Below are positions 21,988 through 28,131 of a stretch of DNA of 28,131 nucleotides, piece after piece; position 1 is the first letter of the stretch; each line of letters starts with the position of its first letter. Origin of the DNA: a virus. The stretch lies in IMG/VR virus record IMGVR_UViG_3300035113_000023, positions 1 through 28,131 of that record; one strand, given 5' to 3'. The position numbers were made by a program, and so were the translations under genes. Under the pieces are notes generated by a model, which was not told the DNA's origin, searched no databases, and worked only from the letters and a program-made list of their open reading frames with translations.

Positions 21988-23291
21988 TTCATCACCTTTC
22001 TAATGACTTCAACTTTTTCTAAAGCAACTCTCATCATGTGTTCTTCAATAGAATTTTCCCAAACTAAAAATTGAATTAAGACCGGTTTCGTTTGTCCGAT
22101 ACGATGGACTCTTTTACACGCTTGTTCGATTTCGCCGGGTACCCAAGACCACTCAATGAAAAGTACATTCGAACAGACTTGTTGTAATCCATCAATGCCT
22201 TGTCCAGCAGCTTGTATTTGTCCGATAAAGACCTTATCATTTTTCCCCTGTATAAAATTATGAAGAACTTTTTGCCTTTGGATGCTAGTTTTAGTTCCGT
22301 CAAGTATGGTCGTACCATATTTCTCCAATTCTTTTTCTAAGCGTTTAATCACGCTATGGTGATATGCAAAAATCACCAATTTTTCGTTTTGTTCAACACA
22401 ATTAATAATATACTCCATAGCGGCGTCTAGTTTTTTTTCCGCAGTTTCTCGGCGAAGGGTGGCTAACTCACCCCCGCCGGTCCCAAGTCTTTGGTAACTA
22501 AAATCTCTTTTAACCGCGTTCTCAATAACATCCATTTTTATTTGCGTATCTTTATTCATTGATAAAAATATCATTTGGTATCTCTTGGATGGTAATTGAG
22601 GCGCAACTTCAGAAGTTGTACGGCGTATCATATAATTAGATTTTAACCTTTGATTTAATTCTTCAGTATGAGAAGCACCATTTACATTAAACGAGAAACC
22701 GTCCATAAAAGCATTGCAATAACGACGGCCAAACTTATAAAAATCATTGTAAGGATCAATTGTAGCCGGGGAGAGTACCTTAAGAATGGGGTATAGCTCA
22801 ATTGGTCTATTAAGAATAGGAGTACCAGTAACCATAACAGACCGAATACAATTACGTATAAGACCGTTTTTGGATAAGACAGCATAAGTTCGTTTCGCTT
22901 TCATGTTTTTTAGGTAATGTGCTTCATCGCACACCCCGAGATCAAATTGAATCTCTCTTATCTGATTAAAAATATTGCTGTGGGTGATTAAATCATAATT
23001 TACAATCACTATTTGAGTAAAAGGTTCTATAATATCAGTTCTTTTTTCAATGATCTGAATTGAAAGAGATTTATCCAACCAATTATTTAATTCCCGCAAC
23101 CAGTTTCTCTTGACTGACGCCGGGCAAACAATTAAAACTCGATTTAGTTGGAGTTTATTAATTAATCCAATCACCATAGCAGTTTTCCCAAGTCCCATTT
23201 CGTGAGCCAGTAACGTATGTCGATGGTTGATCATCCAGTCAATCGCCTCAATTTGAAATGGAAATAGTTTTTTATTCTTTTCGATAATCAT
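21984..23291 (-). CDS. SNF2-family DNA helicase/translocase
   Basis: A compact 435-residue SNF2 (superfamily 2) ATPase. The Q-motif-like 'LFPFQIEAIDWM' is followed by motif I 'HEMGLGKT' (about 30-37), motif Ia 'VLIVCPASVKRNW', motif II 'DEAH' (122-125), motif III 'VMVTGTPILNRP' (153-162) and motifs V-VI, including 'GQIQAAGQGIDGLQ' and 'KRVHRIGQTKPV'. The arrangement resembles the minimal SMARCAL1-like phage helicases that remodel forks or anneal strands. Almost no residues are added outside the two RecA-like lobes. It has no Shine-Dalgarno of its own: its ATG overlaps the stop of the preceding 59-residue gene, so translation probably depends on re-initiation. Confidence 0.95.
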   Translation of the reverse strand: MIIEKNKKLFPFQIEAIDWMINHRHTLLAHEMGLGKTAMVIGLINKLQLNRVLIVCPASVKRNWLRELNNWLDKSLSIQIIEKRTDIIEPFTQIVIVNYDLITHSNIFNQIREIQFDLGVCDEAHYLKNMKAKRTYAVLSKNGLIRNCIRSVMVTGTPILNRPIELYPILKVLSPATIDPYNDFYKFGRRYCNAFMDGFSFNVNGASHTEELNQRLKSNYMIRRTTSEVAPQLPSKRYQMIFLSMNKDTQIKMDVIENAVKRDFSYQRLGTGGGELATLRRETAEKKLDAAMEYIINCVEQNEKLVIFAYHHSVIKRLEKELEKYGTTILDGTKTSIQRQKVLHNFIQGKNDKVFIGQIQAAGQGIDGLQQVCSNVLFIEWSWVPGEIEQACKRVHRIGQTKPVLIQFLVWENSIEEHMMRVALEKVEVIRKVMK

Positions 23292-23467
23292 TTCATTAAT
23301 AAGGATATAAATTTAACAAACAGTTTTAATTTTTTAAAGCGCACGCCCTTTGGTACAGTTAGAACATAAAAAGTGCCTAAATCTTCAGTAAATAAAATTT
23401 TTAAAGTTCGGCCTTCTAAGAAAAACTGCGCTTCATTAATTTTTTCTTGATGGATAATACTGATCAT
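23288..23467 (-). CDS. Small hypothetical protein (59 aa) coupled to the SNF2 gene
   Basis: The ATG at 23467 has GGAGGA at a correct distance, which rules out the upstream in-frame TTG. The product has a helical start (ISIIHQEKINEAQFFLEG), two beta strands (RTLKILFTEDLGTFYVLTVPKG) and a basic, hydrophobic end (FKKLKLFVKFISLLMK). It starts in the stop of a 31-codon gene and ends in the start of the helicase gene. No family is recognised. Position suggests a helicase accessory or a translational coupler. Confidence 0.55.
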   Translation of the reverse strand: MISIIHQEKINEAQFFLEGRTLKILFTEDLGTFYVLTVPKGVRFKKLKLFVKFISLLMK

Positions 23468-23559
23468 GAACAATCCTCCGTGCTAATCCAAATTATAAAA
23501 ATAAAAAAAGTTCCGAATATTAAAAACATCTTCCCGAAAAAGGTCAGCTCATTCCACAT
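23464..23559 (-). CDS. Tiny single-pass membrane protein (31 aa)
   Basis: A 31-codon frame fills the space between the zinc-ribbon gene and the 59-residue gene exactly. Its ATG overlaps the upstream TAA (TAATG) and its TGA overlaps the next ATG (ATGA). The product is MWNELTFFGK, then a strongly hydrophobic stretch (MFLIFGTFFIFIIWI), then STEDCS. This predicts one membrane segment with a short acidic end. The exact fit at both junctions and the protein-like hydrophobic pattern support a real gene, though such a short frame could also arise by chance. Confidence 0.5.
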   Translation of the reverse strand: MWNELTFFGKMFLIFGTFFIFIIWISTEDCS

Positions 23560-23888
23560 TAAATAATTTCAATATCTTCCGGTCTTTTTTCCGGATTTAG
23601 TTTTTTATGTTTTTCCGGGTCGTGTGTCTCAATTGTAGTTTTACATTTAGGGCAATACCATTTGCAGTATTCATCTGATCGGCAGAAAAAATTCATCATA
23701 TTGCTGCAGATTGTACATTTAACTTTTTCGAATTGGTCCCATAACCCAACCATCGGGTCGCGGACCCAAGTTGAAATTTCACACCATAGACAAACAAAAA
23801 ATGCTTGCCCTGTTTTGCCGGATTCTTCAACAATTTTCCATTTACGTTTACATAACGGACACAAATTAATTTTTTTTGGTTCCATCAT
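23559..23888 (-). CDS. Double zinc-ribbon protein (109 aa)
   Basis: The start at 23888 (ATG-ATG) follows AAGGGG at a suitable distance. The product has four cysteine pairs: CPLC and CLWC near the N-terminus, CTIC in the middle, and CKWYCPKC towards the end. This makes two zinc ribbons of the CxxC...CxxC kind. The rest includes aromatic residues between the pairs and a charged C-terminus (HDPEKHKKLNPEKRPEDIE). Zinc ribbons of this kind bind DNA, RNA or proteins, and in phages they are often found near primase or helicase genes. The role is probably DNA-related, but the family cannot be named. Its first bases overlap a 55-codon membrane-protein gene. Confidence 0.65.
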   Translation of the reverse strand: MMEPKKINLCPLCKRKWKIVEESGKTGQAFFVCLWCEISTWVRDPMVGLWDQFEKVKCTICSNMMNFFCRSDEYCKWYCPKCKTTIETHDPEKHKKLNPEKRPEDIEII

Positions 23889-24033
23889 TTTTCCCCTTAT
23901 GTACAATTCTTCCTGTAAATACTAAAAACATCATCCATCCAGTAAATAAAGGTGCAATAACAGATAATGTTATCCGAACACCACTTTGAAAACCTAAATC
24001 ATATGCTAATCTTATTGTCGGATCATCAATCAT
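23866..24033 (-). CDS. Small membrane protein (55 aa)
   Basis: The ATG overlaps the stop of the upstream gene (ATGA). The product has a polar start (MIDDPTIRLAYDLGFQSGVR), then a hydrophobic segment of about 22 residues (ITLSVIAPLFTGWMMFLVFTG) and a basic end (RIVHKGKNDGTKKN). One membrane pass with a cytoplasmic basic tail is predicted. Its last 23 bases overlap the zinc-ribbon gene in another frame and contain that gene's ribosome site. No family is recognised. Confidence 0.5.
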   Translation of the reverse strand: MIDDPTIRLAYDLGFQSGVRITLSVIAPLFTGWMMFLVFTGRIVHKGKNDGTKKN

Positions 24034-24215
24034 CGCACAAACCTAAAATCACCGCCATTAAGCTGTCTGCGGCGGCGTGATTCTATACTATCTCTTTTAA
24101 TTTCATACGCATCAATATCAACTTGTGCGCGTTTTACTTTATTACACCCGATGTTAGACTCGTATTGACGCATAATTTTTTTGTATTGTTTAACTAAACC
24201 TCGGCAATAACTCAT
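24030..24215 (-). CDS. Small basic hypothetical protein (61 aa)
   Basis: A soluble, helical, strongly basic protein (CRGLVKQYKKIMRQYESN; later ESRRRRQLNGGDFRFVR) with an Arg-run near the end. It lies between two small membrane-protein genes and overlaps both by ATGA junctions; GGGGGTGA upstream can act as ribosome site. The basic end suggests contact with nucleic acid or with negatively charged membrane. No family is recognised. Confidence 0.55.
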   Translation of the reverse strand: MSYCRGLVKQYKKIMRQYESNIGCNKVKRAQVDIDAYEIKRDSIESRRRRQLNGGDFRFVR

Positions 24216-24331
24216 TTGTCACCCCCTTTCATAGCTTCTTCTGCCTTTTTGATTTTATTAGTCTGAACTTCTAACATGATGCCGATACAAATACCAAAAA
24301 ATAAAATTATTAATCCAATTAAAATTTTCAT
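24212..24331 (-). CDS. Tiny single-pass membrane protein (39 aa)
   Basis: The ATG overlaps the stop of the VapE-type gene and the TGA overlaps the next ATG, so the frame fits the gap exactly. The product is one hydrophobic helix directly at the N-terminus (KILIGLIILFFGICIGIML) followed by a charged helix (EVQTNKIKKAEEAMKGGDK). Topology with N-terminal anchor and cytoplasmic or periplasmic charged tail is predicted. The TGA lies just after GGGGGTGACAA, which serves the next gene. Confidence 0.5.
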   Translation of the reverse strand: MKILIGLIILFFGICIGIMLEVQTNKIKKAEEAMKGGDK

Positions 24332-26439
24332 TCTATCATCGGCCTTTTATAGCCGCGGGTTGGTTCATTACGTTCAACGGAATAATGCACCCCGCGGGTC
24401 CATCCAATCCGTTCCATAATATCAGCAATTCTAGTTTGCGCCCGGCGATCATAAAAATTTATTTTACCACTTAAACAATCAGTATAAATTTCATCACCTT
24501 TAATAACTAAACGATGTTTATAAACTTCATGCTGATTTACCCATTCTTTAATTTTCGAATGCCATGGGTCAAACCCTACCCGTTTTTCCTGTTCTTCGCG
24601 CGCCATTAATTCAATCTTAGCATCATCTAAATAAATCTTTGTTTTATTTTTATAATGATGAACAGCCTCAGCCCATAACTGGTGTTTGACTTTATAAAGT
24701 ACATCGCGGTCAATTGATTTACAATGTACCGGCCAGTACCGGCGGTTCCCGGTCATATCTTTCAAATACCCGATGTCCTCATCTTTTTTTGGATTAAACG
24801 TACCAATGAAAATACATTGCCGAGGATAATCTTTTGCAATTCTCATATATGGCAACCGTACACGATCTTTCGCGCAACTTAAAAATGCTTTCATTTCCTC
24901 AACTTCAGCTTTTCGATGCGCTTCCATTTCAGCAATTTCAACAATCAACTGACCAAACATCGTTGACACTACATCTTTATTGGCAATATGAATTTTCTGA
25001 TTGGAATACCATGGAGAACTTAAAATTTCAACCGCGCGTGATTTACCGATACCTTGATCACCTTCTAAAATTAGCATATTATCAAATTCACATCCGGGTT
25101 CATAAATCCGTTTAACCGCGGCTGTCAGCGTTTTTAACCCAACCGAGCGCGTATAAGTATTATCGTCAACACCCATATATTTAGAGAGCCAAGTTGCTAA
25201 TCGCGGGAATTGGTCCCATTCTAACGAATTAAAGTAATCTTTAACCGGATGAAATGAATTATTATACGCAGAAACAACAATTGCTTCAAAAAGCGCTGAT
25301 GTTTTTGGTTCAAACAGATATGTTTCGGCTAAATAATTTTTAAAAAGTAAAATCTGTTCATCATCTAATAAGAAAACTCGATCGGTCGATTTGTGCCACG
25401 GCGCCGGCTTTTTAAAAACAATGTCTTGAGAAAATAGATTTTTAGCAAATATACCTCTCATCGGACAATGTAACGCGCCATTTAAAAAATTAACTACATT
25501 TAACTGCGAGTCTTTTTTATATTGCCCCGCCGTCGTCCGGTCCCATTGAAAGGGGGTTTCTTGTATCTTAATATCACTGAATTGATGAGCCGGCGATGAA
25601 ATTCCCAAGTTAGCAACAGCGTACCGATATGCATTATTAACTTTCGATTGTAATTGATCGGCGGGCCATGGAGGTACACATTTCGGATTATAGTATTCTG
25701 ATAATAATTCAAAAGTTTTTTCAGGTGATAAACCAAAATCGTGACCTCTTGCCGCAACTGCATAAGTTGTATGATCCCCGGCTTCTCCTTCAACAGCACC
25801 AGGAGTTTTTTCGAGGTATTCCCGATAACGATTAATTGTTTGTCCATCATCTGAAAATTTCTCATTTGGTATCCTTTCAGCCTGTGAAACGATCGTTTGA
25901 GCTTTTTGAATTAAATCTAATAACTTTGCCGGCGCGGGATTAATTAACATGGCCCGGTCGTGAATAAAGTATTCTTTTAAGGTGTCAGGATGATAACTTC
26001 CCGCGCCAACGACATAACATCCTTTTGAAAGGAAATCTAACCCCGGAAATGCCGGTAGATTCTTCATAATCGGCATTCCAACGGGTTTTTTATAATAAAG
26101 ATGATAACCGCCCGAACCAGTTTGAATCGTTAAAGTATGAGATAATTCCGCCGGTTTAAGAGCGTCTTTTAATAAGGTAATTGAATTAACCCCATTTTTA
26201 AAATTCCGCGGGTCAATATCAATCACCAGATCATCTTCCTGCAAAACTACTCCGAAATTGTGCTGTTTAAAATCTTTAACGGAAGGAAACGGCTCATACG
26301 CAGTAAATTGCCATTTTGGGCCGATAGGTATTTTTCCCTTTAAAGGAAATACCACAAACCCGAGGGAAGCATAATAATCTAAATAACCCTGTAATTCCAG
26401 GCTATTCGATTGAACTTGTTGTGTGTTTGTCGGGGGCAT
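24328..26439 (-). CDS. Primase-polymerase / VapE-type helicase fusion (703 aa)
   Basis: The N-terminal 180 residues form an archaeo-eukaryotic primase (prim-pol) domain. It has the metal-binding 'LVIDIDPRN' (Asp74 and Asp76), 'GSGGYHLYY' with His113, and 'PGLDFLSKG' with Asp135. A helical linker resembling the primase C-terminal region follows (about 200-280). The C-terminal half is a VapE/D5-like helicase with Walker A 'GDQGIGKS' (460-467), Walker B 'LIVEIAEME' (498-506), a sensor 'IFIGTFN' and the arginine-finger-like 'MTGNRRYWPV'. The protein should prime and unwind DNA at the phage origin. The ATG overlaps the end of the helix-turn-helix gene by 38 bases and lacks an evident ribosome site, so it may be coupled to it. 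Confidence 0.9.
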   Translation of the reverse strand: MPPTNTQQVQSNSLELQGYLDYYASLGFVVFPLKGKIPIGPKWQFTAYEPFPSVKDFKQHNFGVVLQEDDLVIDIDPRNFKNGVNSITLLKDALKPAELSHTLTIQTGSGGYHLYYKKPVGMPIMKNLPAFPGLDFLSKGCYVVGAGSYHPDTLKEYFIHDRAMLINPAPAKLLDLIQKAQTIVSQAERIPNEKFSDDGQTINRYREYLEKTPGAVEGEAGDHTTYAVAARGHDFGLSPEKTFELLSEYYNPKCVPPWPADQLQSKVNNAYRYAVANLGISSPAHQFSDIKIQETPFQWDRTTAGQYKKDSQLNVVNFLNGALHCPMRGIFAKNLFSQDIVFKKPAPWHKSTDRVFLLDDEQILLFKNYLAETYLFEPKTSALFEAIVVSAYNNSFHPVKDYFNSLEWDQFPRLATWLSKYMGVDDNTYTRSVGLKTLTAAVKRIYEPGCEFDNMLILEGDQGIGKSRAVEILSSPWYSNQKIHIANKDVVSTMFGQLIVEIAEMEAHRKAEVEEMKAFLSCAKDRVRLPYMRIAKDYPRQCIFIGTFNPKKDEDIGYLKDMTGNRRYWPVHCKSIDRDVLYKVKHQLWAEAVHHYKNKTKIYLDDAKIELMAREEQEKRVGFDPWHSKIKEWVNQHEVYKHRLVIKGDEIYTDCLSGKINFYDRRAQTRIADIMERIGWTRGVHYSVERNEPTRGYKRPMIE

Positions 26440-26605
26440 TTGTAAGCTGTAAAAAGGTTAAAATAGACTGTTCTTCAAATAAATAACACTTACCACGTTT
26501 AATCGACGGAAGTTTTCCCGAAATTGCCCATCTACGGATACTCTGAACATTTACCCGTAACATCCCGGCTACTTCCTCTGTAGTTAAAAGTTTACTTAAA
26601 AACAT
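26402..26605 (-). CDS. Helix-turn-helix (excisionase/MerR-like) DNA-binding protein
   Basis: A 67-residue protein with a single helix-turn-helix of the HTH_17 kind: 'LLTTEEVAGMLRVNVQSIRRWAISGKLPSIKRGKCYLFEEQSI' by its pattern, in which 'TTEEVAxxLxVxxxxIRRWxxxGxLPxxKxGxxYLF' is diagnostic. Members include excisionases and small regulators. There is no integrase in view, so a role as regulator of this operon, or as helper at the origin, is more likely than excision. It is the first gene after the sigma70 promoter at 26646-26673 and may act on the palindrome that overlaps that promoter. Its end overlaps the prim-pol/helicase gene. Confidence 0.8.
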   Translation of the reverse strand: MFLSKLLTTEEVAGMLRVNVQSIRRWAISGKLPSIKRGKCYLFEEQSILTFLQLTNAPDKHTTSSIE

Positions 26606-26640
26606 ATATAATCCGCCCTTCTGATTTATTAGTAATTATG

Positions 26641-26668
26641 AACGCATTATAATAAAAAATAATGCGTT
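26641..26668 (-). promoter_or_regulatory. Palindromic operator overlapping the promoter
   Basis: AACGCATTAT and ATAATGCGTT form a perfect 10-bp inverted repeat (26641-26650 and 26659-26668) with an 8-base A/T spacer. One arm covers the -10 box and the other reaches the last base of the -35 box, so a bound dimer would block RNA polymerase. The regulator could be the adjacent helix-turn-helix protein or a host protein. Confidence 0.65.
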
Positions 26669-26673
26669 GTCAA
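26646..26673 (-). promoter_or_regulatory. Consensus sigma70 promoter for the replication operon
   Basis: On the minus strand a perfect TTGACA (26673-26668) and a perfect TATAAT (26651-26646) are separated by 16 bases. Transcription would begin near 26640, about 35 bases before the helix-turn-helix gene. It is the only perfect promoter I noticed in a non-coding stretch of this window. Confidence 0.8.
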
Positions 26674-26693
26674 GTGTTTTTATTAACAGATTT

Positions 26694-26849
26694 TTAAAGT
26701 TTATTTAATTTTTTCAATAATTTTTCATATAGCTTAATTTGTGCTTTTATTTCACTATCGTGTTCAGGTTCTTGTTGGGCAAAATTAATTTCTTGCTCAA
26801 TTAATTGCTCAATCATATAAATTTCAGTTTGTGTTAATTCGATTTTCAT
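26694..26849 (-). CDS. Small helical hypothetical protein (51 aa)
   Basis: The ATG overlaps the stop of the preceding gene (ATGA) and has GAGGTGA upstream. The product is a charged, probably two-helix protein (KIELTQTEIYMIEQLIEQE and IKAQIKLYEKLLKKLNKL). It is the last gene before the promoter region. No family is recognised. The two-helix hairpin look suits a small regulator or adaptor. Confidence 0.55.
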   Translation of the reverse strand: MKIELTQTEIYMIEQLIEQEINFAQQEPEHDSEIKAQIKLYEKLLKKLNKL

Positions 26850-27079
26850 TTTTTCACCTCAAATTGATAGTTATTAAATCTAATTCCGTCGTCGAGTAAA
26901 TTATACCATTTAAGCAGCGCTTGTTCGTAATTATCGACGATTGCTTTTCCGATTAACTTTCCATTTGTTTTTAGCTCAACGGTAAATCGGATAAAACGCC
27001 AGTCATAAACTTTAAAAATTGTTAATGTGGTTTTTCCGTCGGTAGTTGTACACGTTTTGATTAAGGTTTTTGACGACAT
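26846..27079 (-). CDS. Small hypothetical protein (77 aa)
   Basis: The ATG at 27079 (MSSKTLIKT) follows AAGGAA at a good distance, so I prefer it to the in-frame codon further upstream. The product is mainly beta strand with a helix (TTLTIFKVYDWRFIRFTVEL, IGKAIVDNYEQALLKWYNLLDDG) and ends YQFEVKK. This resembles a small alpha/beta protein, but no family is recognised. It overlaps the downstream 51-residue gene and follows its upstream neighbour almost directly, within the chain of small genes typical of phage early regions. Confidence 0.55.
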   Translation of the reverse strand: MSSKTLIKTCTTTDGKTTLTIFKVYDWRFIRFTVELKTNGKLIGKAIVDNYEQALLKWYNLLDDGIRFNNYQFEVKK

Positions 27080-27080
27080 A

Positions 27081-27293
27081 TTATTCCTTCCCCATAGCAA
27101 CTAAATAGCTATGATTTATTATAGATTGTAAAAATTCTTCCATCGAATCATATTCGGATGAATCCCAATGTAAACCATCCATTTCGACGAAAATAGAGCT
27201 ATCAATTTTAAATTCTTCGGTTTTATCCTCATTTCCGTCATATATTTTAAACGTATCCACTAAACATTTATTTCCTAGTTTTTTGTTTGGCAT
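27081..27293 (-). CDS. Small acidic hypothetical protein (70 aa)
   Basis: GAGGAG at 27308-27303 best fits the ATG at 27293 (MPNKKLGNKC); the ATG at 27302 would touch the ribosome site. The product is basic at first and then strongly acidic (DGNEDKTEEFKIDSSIFVEMDG, SSEYDSMEEFLQSI). Small acidic phage early proteins sometimes act as DNA mimics or inhibitors of host enzymes, but nothing here is diagnostic of that. No family is recognised. Confidence 0.5.
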   Translation of the reverse strand: MPNKKLGNKCLVDTFKIYDGNEDKTEEFKIDSSIFVEMDGLHWDSSEYDSMEEFLQSIINHSYLVAMGKE

Positions 27294-27306
27294 TTTATTC
27301 ATCTCC

Positions 27307-27591
27307 TCAAATACATAAATTGCACAATAATAAAACATTATTTAATTGAGATTCAAATTGTGTACCTGGTATTCTTTGTTTTTTATTCCCGCCGTCAATC
27401 CAGTTTAAATGCTTTCCCGTTGTCTGTTTCCAGTCATTTTCTCTAACAACAAGCGTTCCCCTAAATTTGTATGCAATAACCGTTTCATAGGAAATATAAA
27501 GCGTTAAATCTCCTATTTCAATAAAACGGGACGAACCATAATTTGACGATGAATACTGACCATAATTTCCGATTCTTATTTTTGATTGCAT
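27307..27591 (-). CDS. Conserved-looking hypothetical phage protein (94 aa)
   Basis: The protein starts QSKIRIGNYGQYSSSNYGSS, has two beta strands (IEIGDLTLYISYETVIAYKF, TLVVRENDWK) and then TTGKHLNWIDGG. This 'GxYSSxNYG...LYxSYxTxxAF...LVVRxNxWxxTTGKHLNxID' pattern is one I associate with a small conserved protein of phage early regions with unknown function. AAGGGAA precedes the ATG. The C-terminus is hydrophobic (VLLLCNLCI) and probably packs a helix rather than crossing the membrane. Confidence 0.65.
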   Translation of the reverse strand: MQSKIRIGNYGQYSSSNYGSSRFIEIGDLTLYISYETVIAYKFRGTLVVRENDWKQTTGKHLNWIDGGNKKQRIPGTQFESQLNNVLLLCNLCI

Positions 27592-27594
27592 TTT

Positions 27595-27795
27595 TTATTC
27601 CCTTTCGTTTTTTGGTAGTTTAATTTCATTAACAAATTCTGCATCACCAGATAACCGATAAATTTCTTTTATCCGTTTTACTAAACTTGAACCAGCTTCA
27701 CTTCGTTTCCAGTCACCAGAATCACGTAAACGAACTTTGTGTTTTTCTCTTAAATTTTCTTCCCAATTTGGAACTAATTTTAAAGTGTAATTCAT
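27595..27795 (-). CDS. Small charged hypothetical protein (66 aa)
   Basis: A 66-residue, charge-rich protein (NWEENLREKHKVRLRDSGDWKR) with a helical middle (SLVKRIKEIYRLSG) and a short C-terminal strand. GAGGTGA precedes the ATG, which overlaps the stop of the gene upstream. No family is recognised. It lies in the chain of small early genes. Confidence 0.5.
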   Translation of the reverse strand: MNYTLKLVPNWEENLREKHKVRLRDSGDWKRSEAGSSLVKRIKEIYRLSGDAEFVNEIKLPKNERE

Positions 27796-27983
27796 TTTGT
27801 CACCTCGTTTTGAATCGAAGATTGTAAGACTTCCTGAAATTTAAAACCCATTTGCTCTAATGCATGAATAGTTTTATTCGTTAGCGTCCGGCAATTAGTC
27901 AAAACGAAAATCTCTTTTGCATAATCAACCGGATAGAATAATACATTACCATAAACGTTTTTTGCATAAAACCTGATTGTCAT
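27792..27983 (-). CDS. Small hypothetical phage protein (63 aa)
   Basis: The product begins MTIRFYAKNVYGNVLFYP and ends with 'TLTNKTIHALEQMGFKFQEVL'. A similar layout ('VYGNxxxY' early, then 'TLTxxxIxALxxxGFxFxxV') is one I associate with small conserved phage proteins of unknown function. AAGGGGAT precedes the ATG, and the ATG overlaps the stop of the SleB-like hydrolase gene. No activity can be assigned. Confidence 0.6.
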   Translation of the reverse strand: MTIRFYAKNVYGNVLFYPVDYAKEIFVLTNCRTLTNKTIHALEQMGFKFQEVLQSSIQNEVTK

Positions 27984-28131
27984 TTTATCCCCTTTTCTAT
28001 TGGTTTATAAAAGCGGTGATCCCCAATAATCACCGTCATTTTCATTGATTTAATCCAATACGGTTTACCAAAAGCATTGACATTTTCCCAATGTGTCGCG
28101 CCGTTTGTAACATCATAATCCTTTGAATTAG
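27980..28131 (-). CDS. SleB-like cell-wall hydrolase, C-terminal part (gene continues beyond the window)
   Basis: Only the last 49 residues are visible. They match the end of the Hydrolase_2/SleB domain: 'DYDVTNGATHWENVNAFGKPYW' corresponds to the family's 'DPTxGATHYxN...P.W', and 'VIIGDHRFYKP' corresponds to its 'xIGxHxFY' end. Family members cleave the glycan strands of peptidoglycan, and phages use them as endolysins or virion hydrolases. Placement among early genes on the opposite strand from the holin and spanin genes is unusual for an endolysin. The identification is fairly firm despite the short visible part, but the N-terminus (signal peptide or not) lies outside the window. Confidence 0.75.
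   Translation of the reverse strand, partial: NSKDYDVTNGATHWENVNAFGKPYWIKSMKMTVIIGDHRFYKPIEKGIK

Noticed and set aside
26402-26605. True excisionase implying a prophage
   Set aside because: The helix-turn-helix type is shared with small regulators, and no integrase, repressor or attachment site is visible, so lysogeny cannot be claimed from it.

Overview
The window is part of the genome of a tailed double-stranded DNA phage, cut inside a gene at both ends. It is AT-rich by eye and tightly packed. Short-tailed (podovirus-like) morphology is suggested by a run resembling the T7 14-15-16-17 order: three internal virion/DNA-ejection proteins followed by a fibre with a T7 gp17-type N-terminus. 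A Gram-negative, sigma70-type bacterial host is suggested by a Rz1-like lipoprotein, Sec signal peptides, an O-antigen ligase/polymerase-like membrane protein and a perfect TTGACA-16-TATAAT promoter. I see no integrase, terminase, capsid, portal or RNA polymerase gene, and cannot name a species.

Left arm, plus strand (1-15664). Ejection proteins (1-5478) are followed by a T7-like fibre with a glycine-rich tip (5503-7149), a small beta-rich protein and a 279-residue coiled coil. Then come three overlapping genes with Sec signal peptides: a 976-residue fibre-like repeat protein, a 127-residue protein and a 430-residue beta-helix protein, two of them rich in cysteine. After them lies a lysis block (two small membrane proteins, a possible i-spanin and an overlapping Rz1-like lipoprotein), then the O-antigen ligase-like protein, a small secreted protein and a short helical protein.

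Right arm, minus strand (15661-28131), reading towards the left arm and meeting it with a 3-base tail-to-tail overlap. From right to left it holds the end of a SleB-like cell-wall hydrolase, six small unknown genes, a sigma70 promoter overlapped by a palindromic operator, a helix-turn-helix gene, and a replication/recombination set: prim-pol/VapE-type helicase, a cascade of six tiny coupled genes (three with a single membrane segment), SNF2 helicase, two unknown genes (one secreted), a small unknown gene, DUF2800-type nuclease, DUF2815-type single-strand binding protein, family A DNA polymerase, DUF3310 protein and RuvC-like resolvase.

Nearly all genes overlap or abut. The clear exception is the stretch around 18.6-19.1 kb, where two intergenic regions flank a 72-codon gene. 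Upstream of that gene an 11-bp helix encloses several hairpins; downstream, before the DNA polymerase, sits an arrangement of mutually exclusive hairpins that looks like an attenuator and begins at a Pro-Pro-Pro-Pro stretch. This, together with the group of exported fibre-like proteins, is the most promising unexplained biology in the window.
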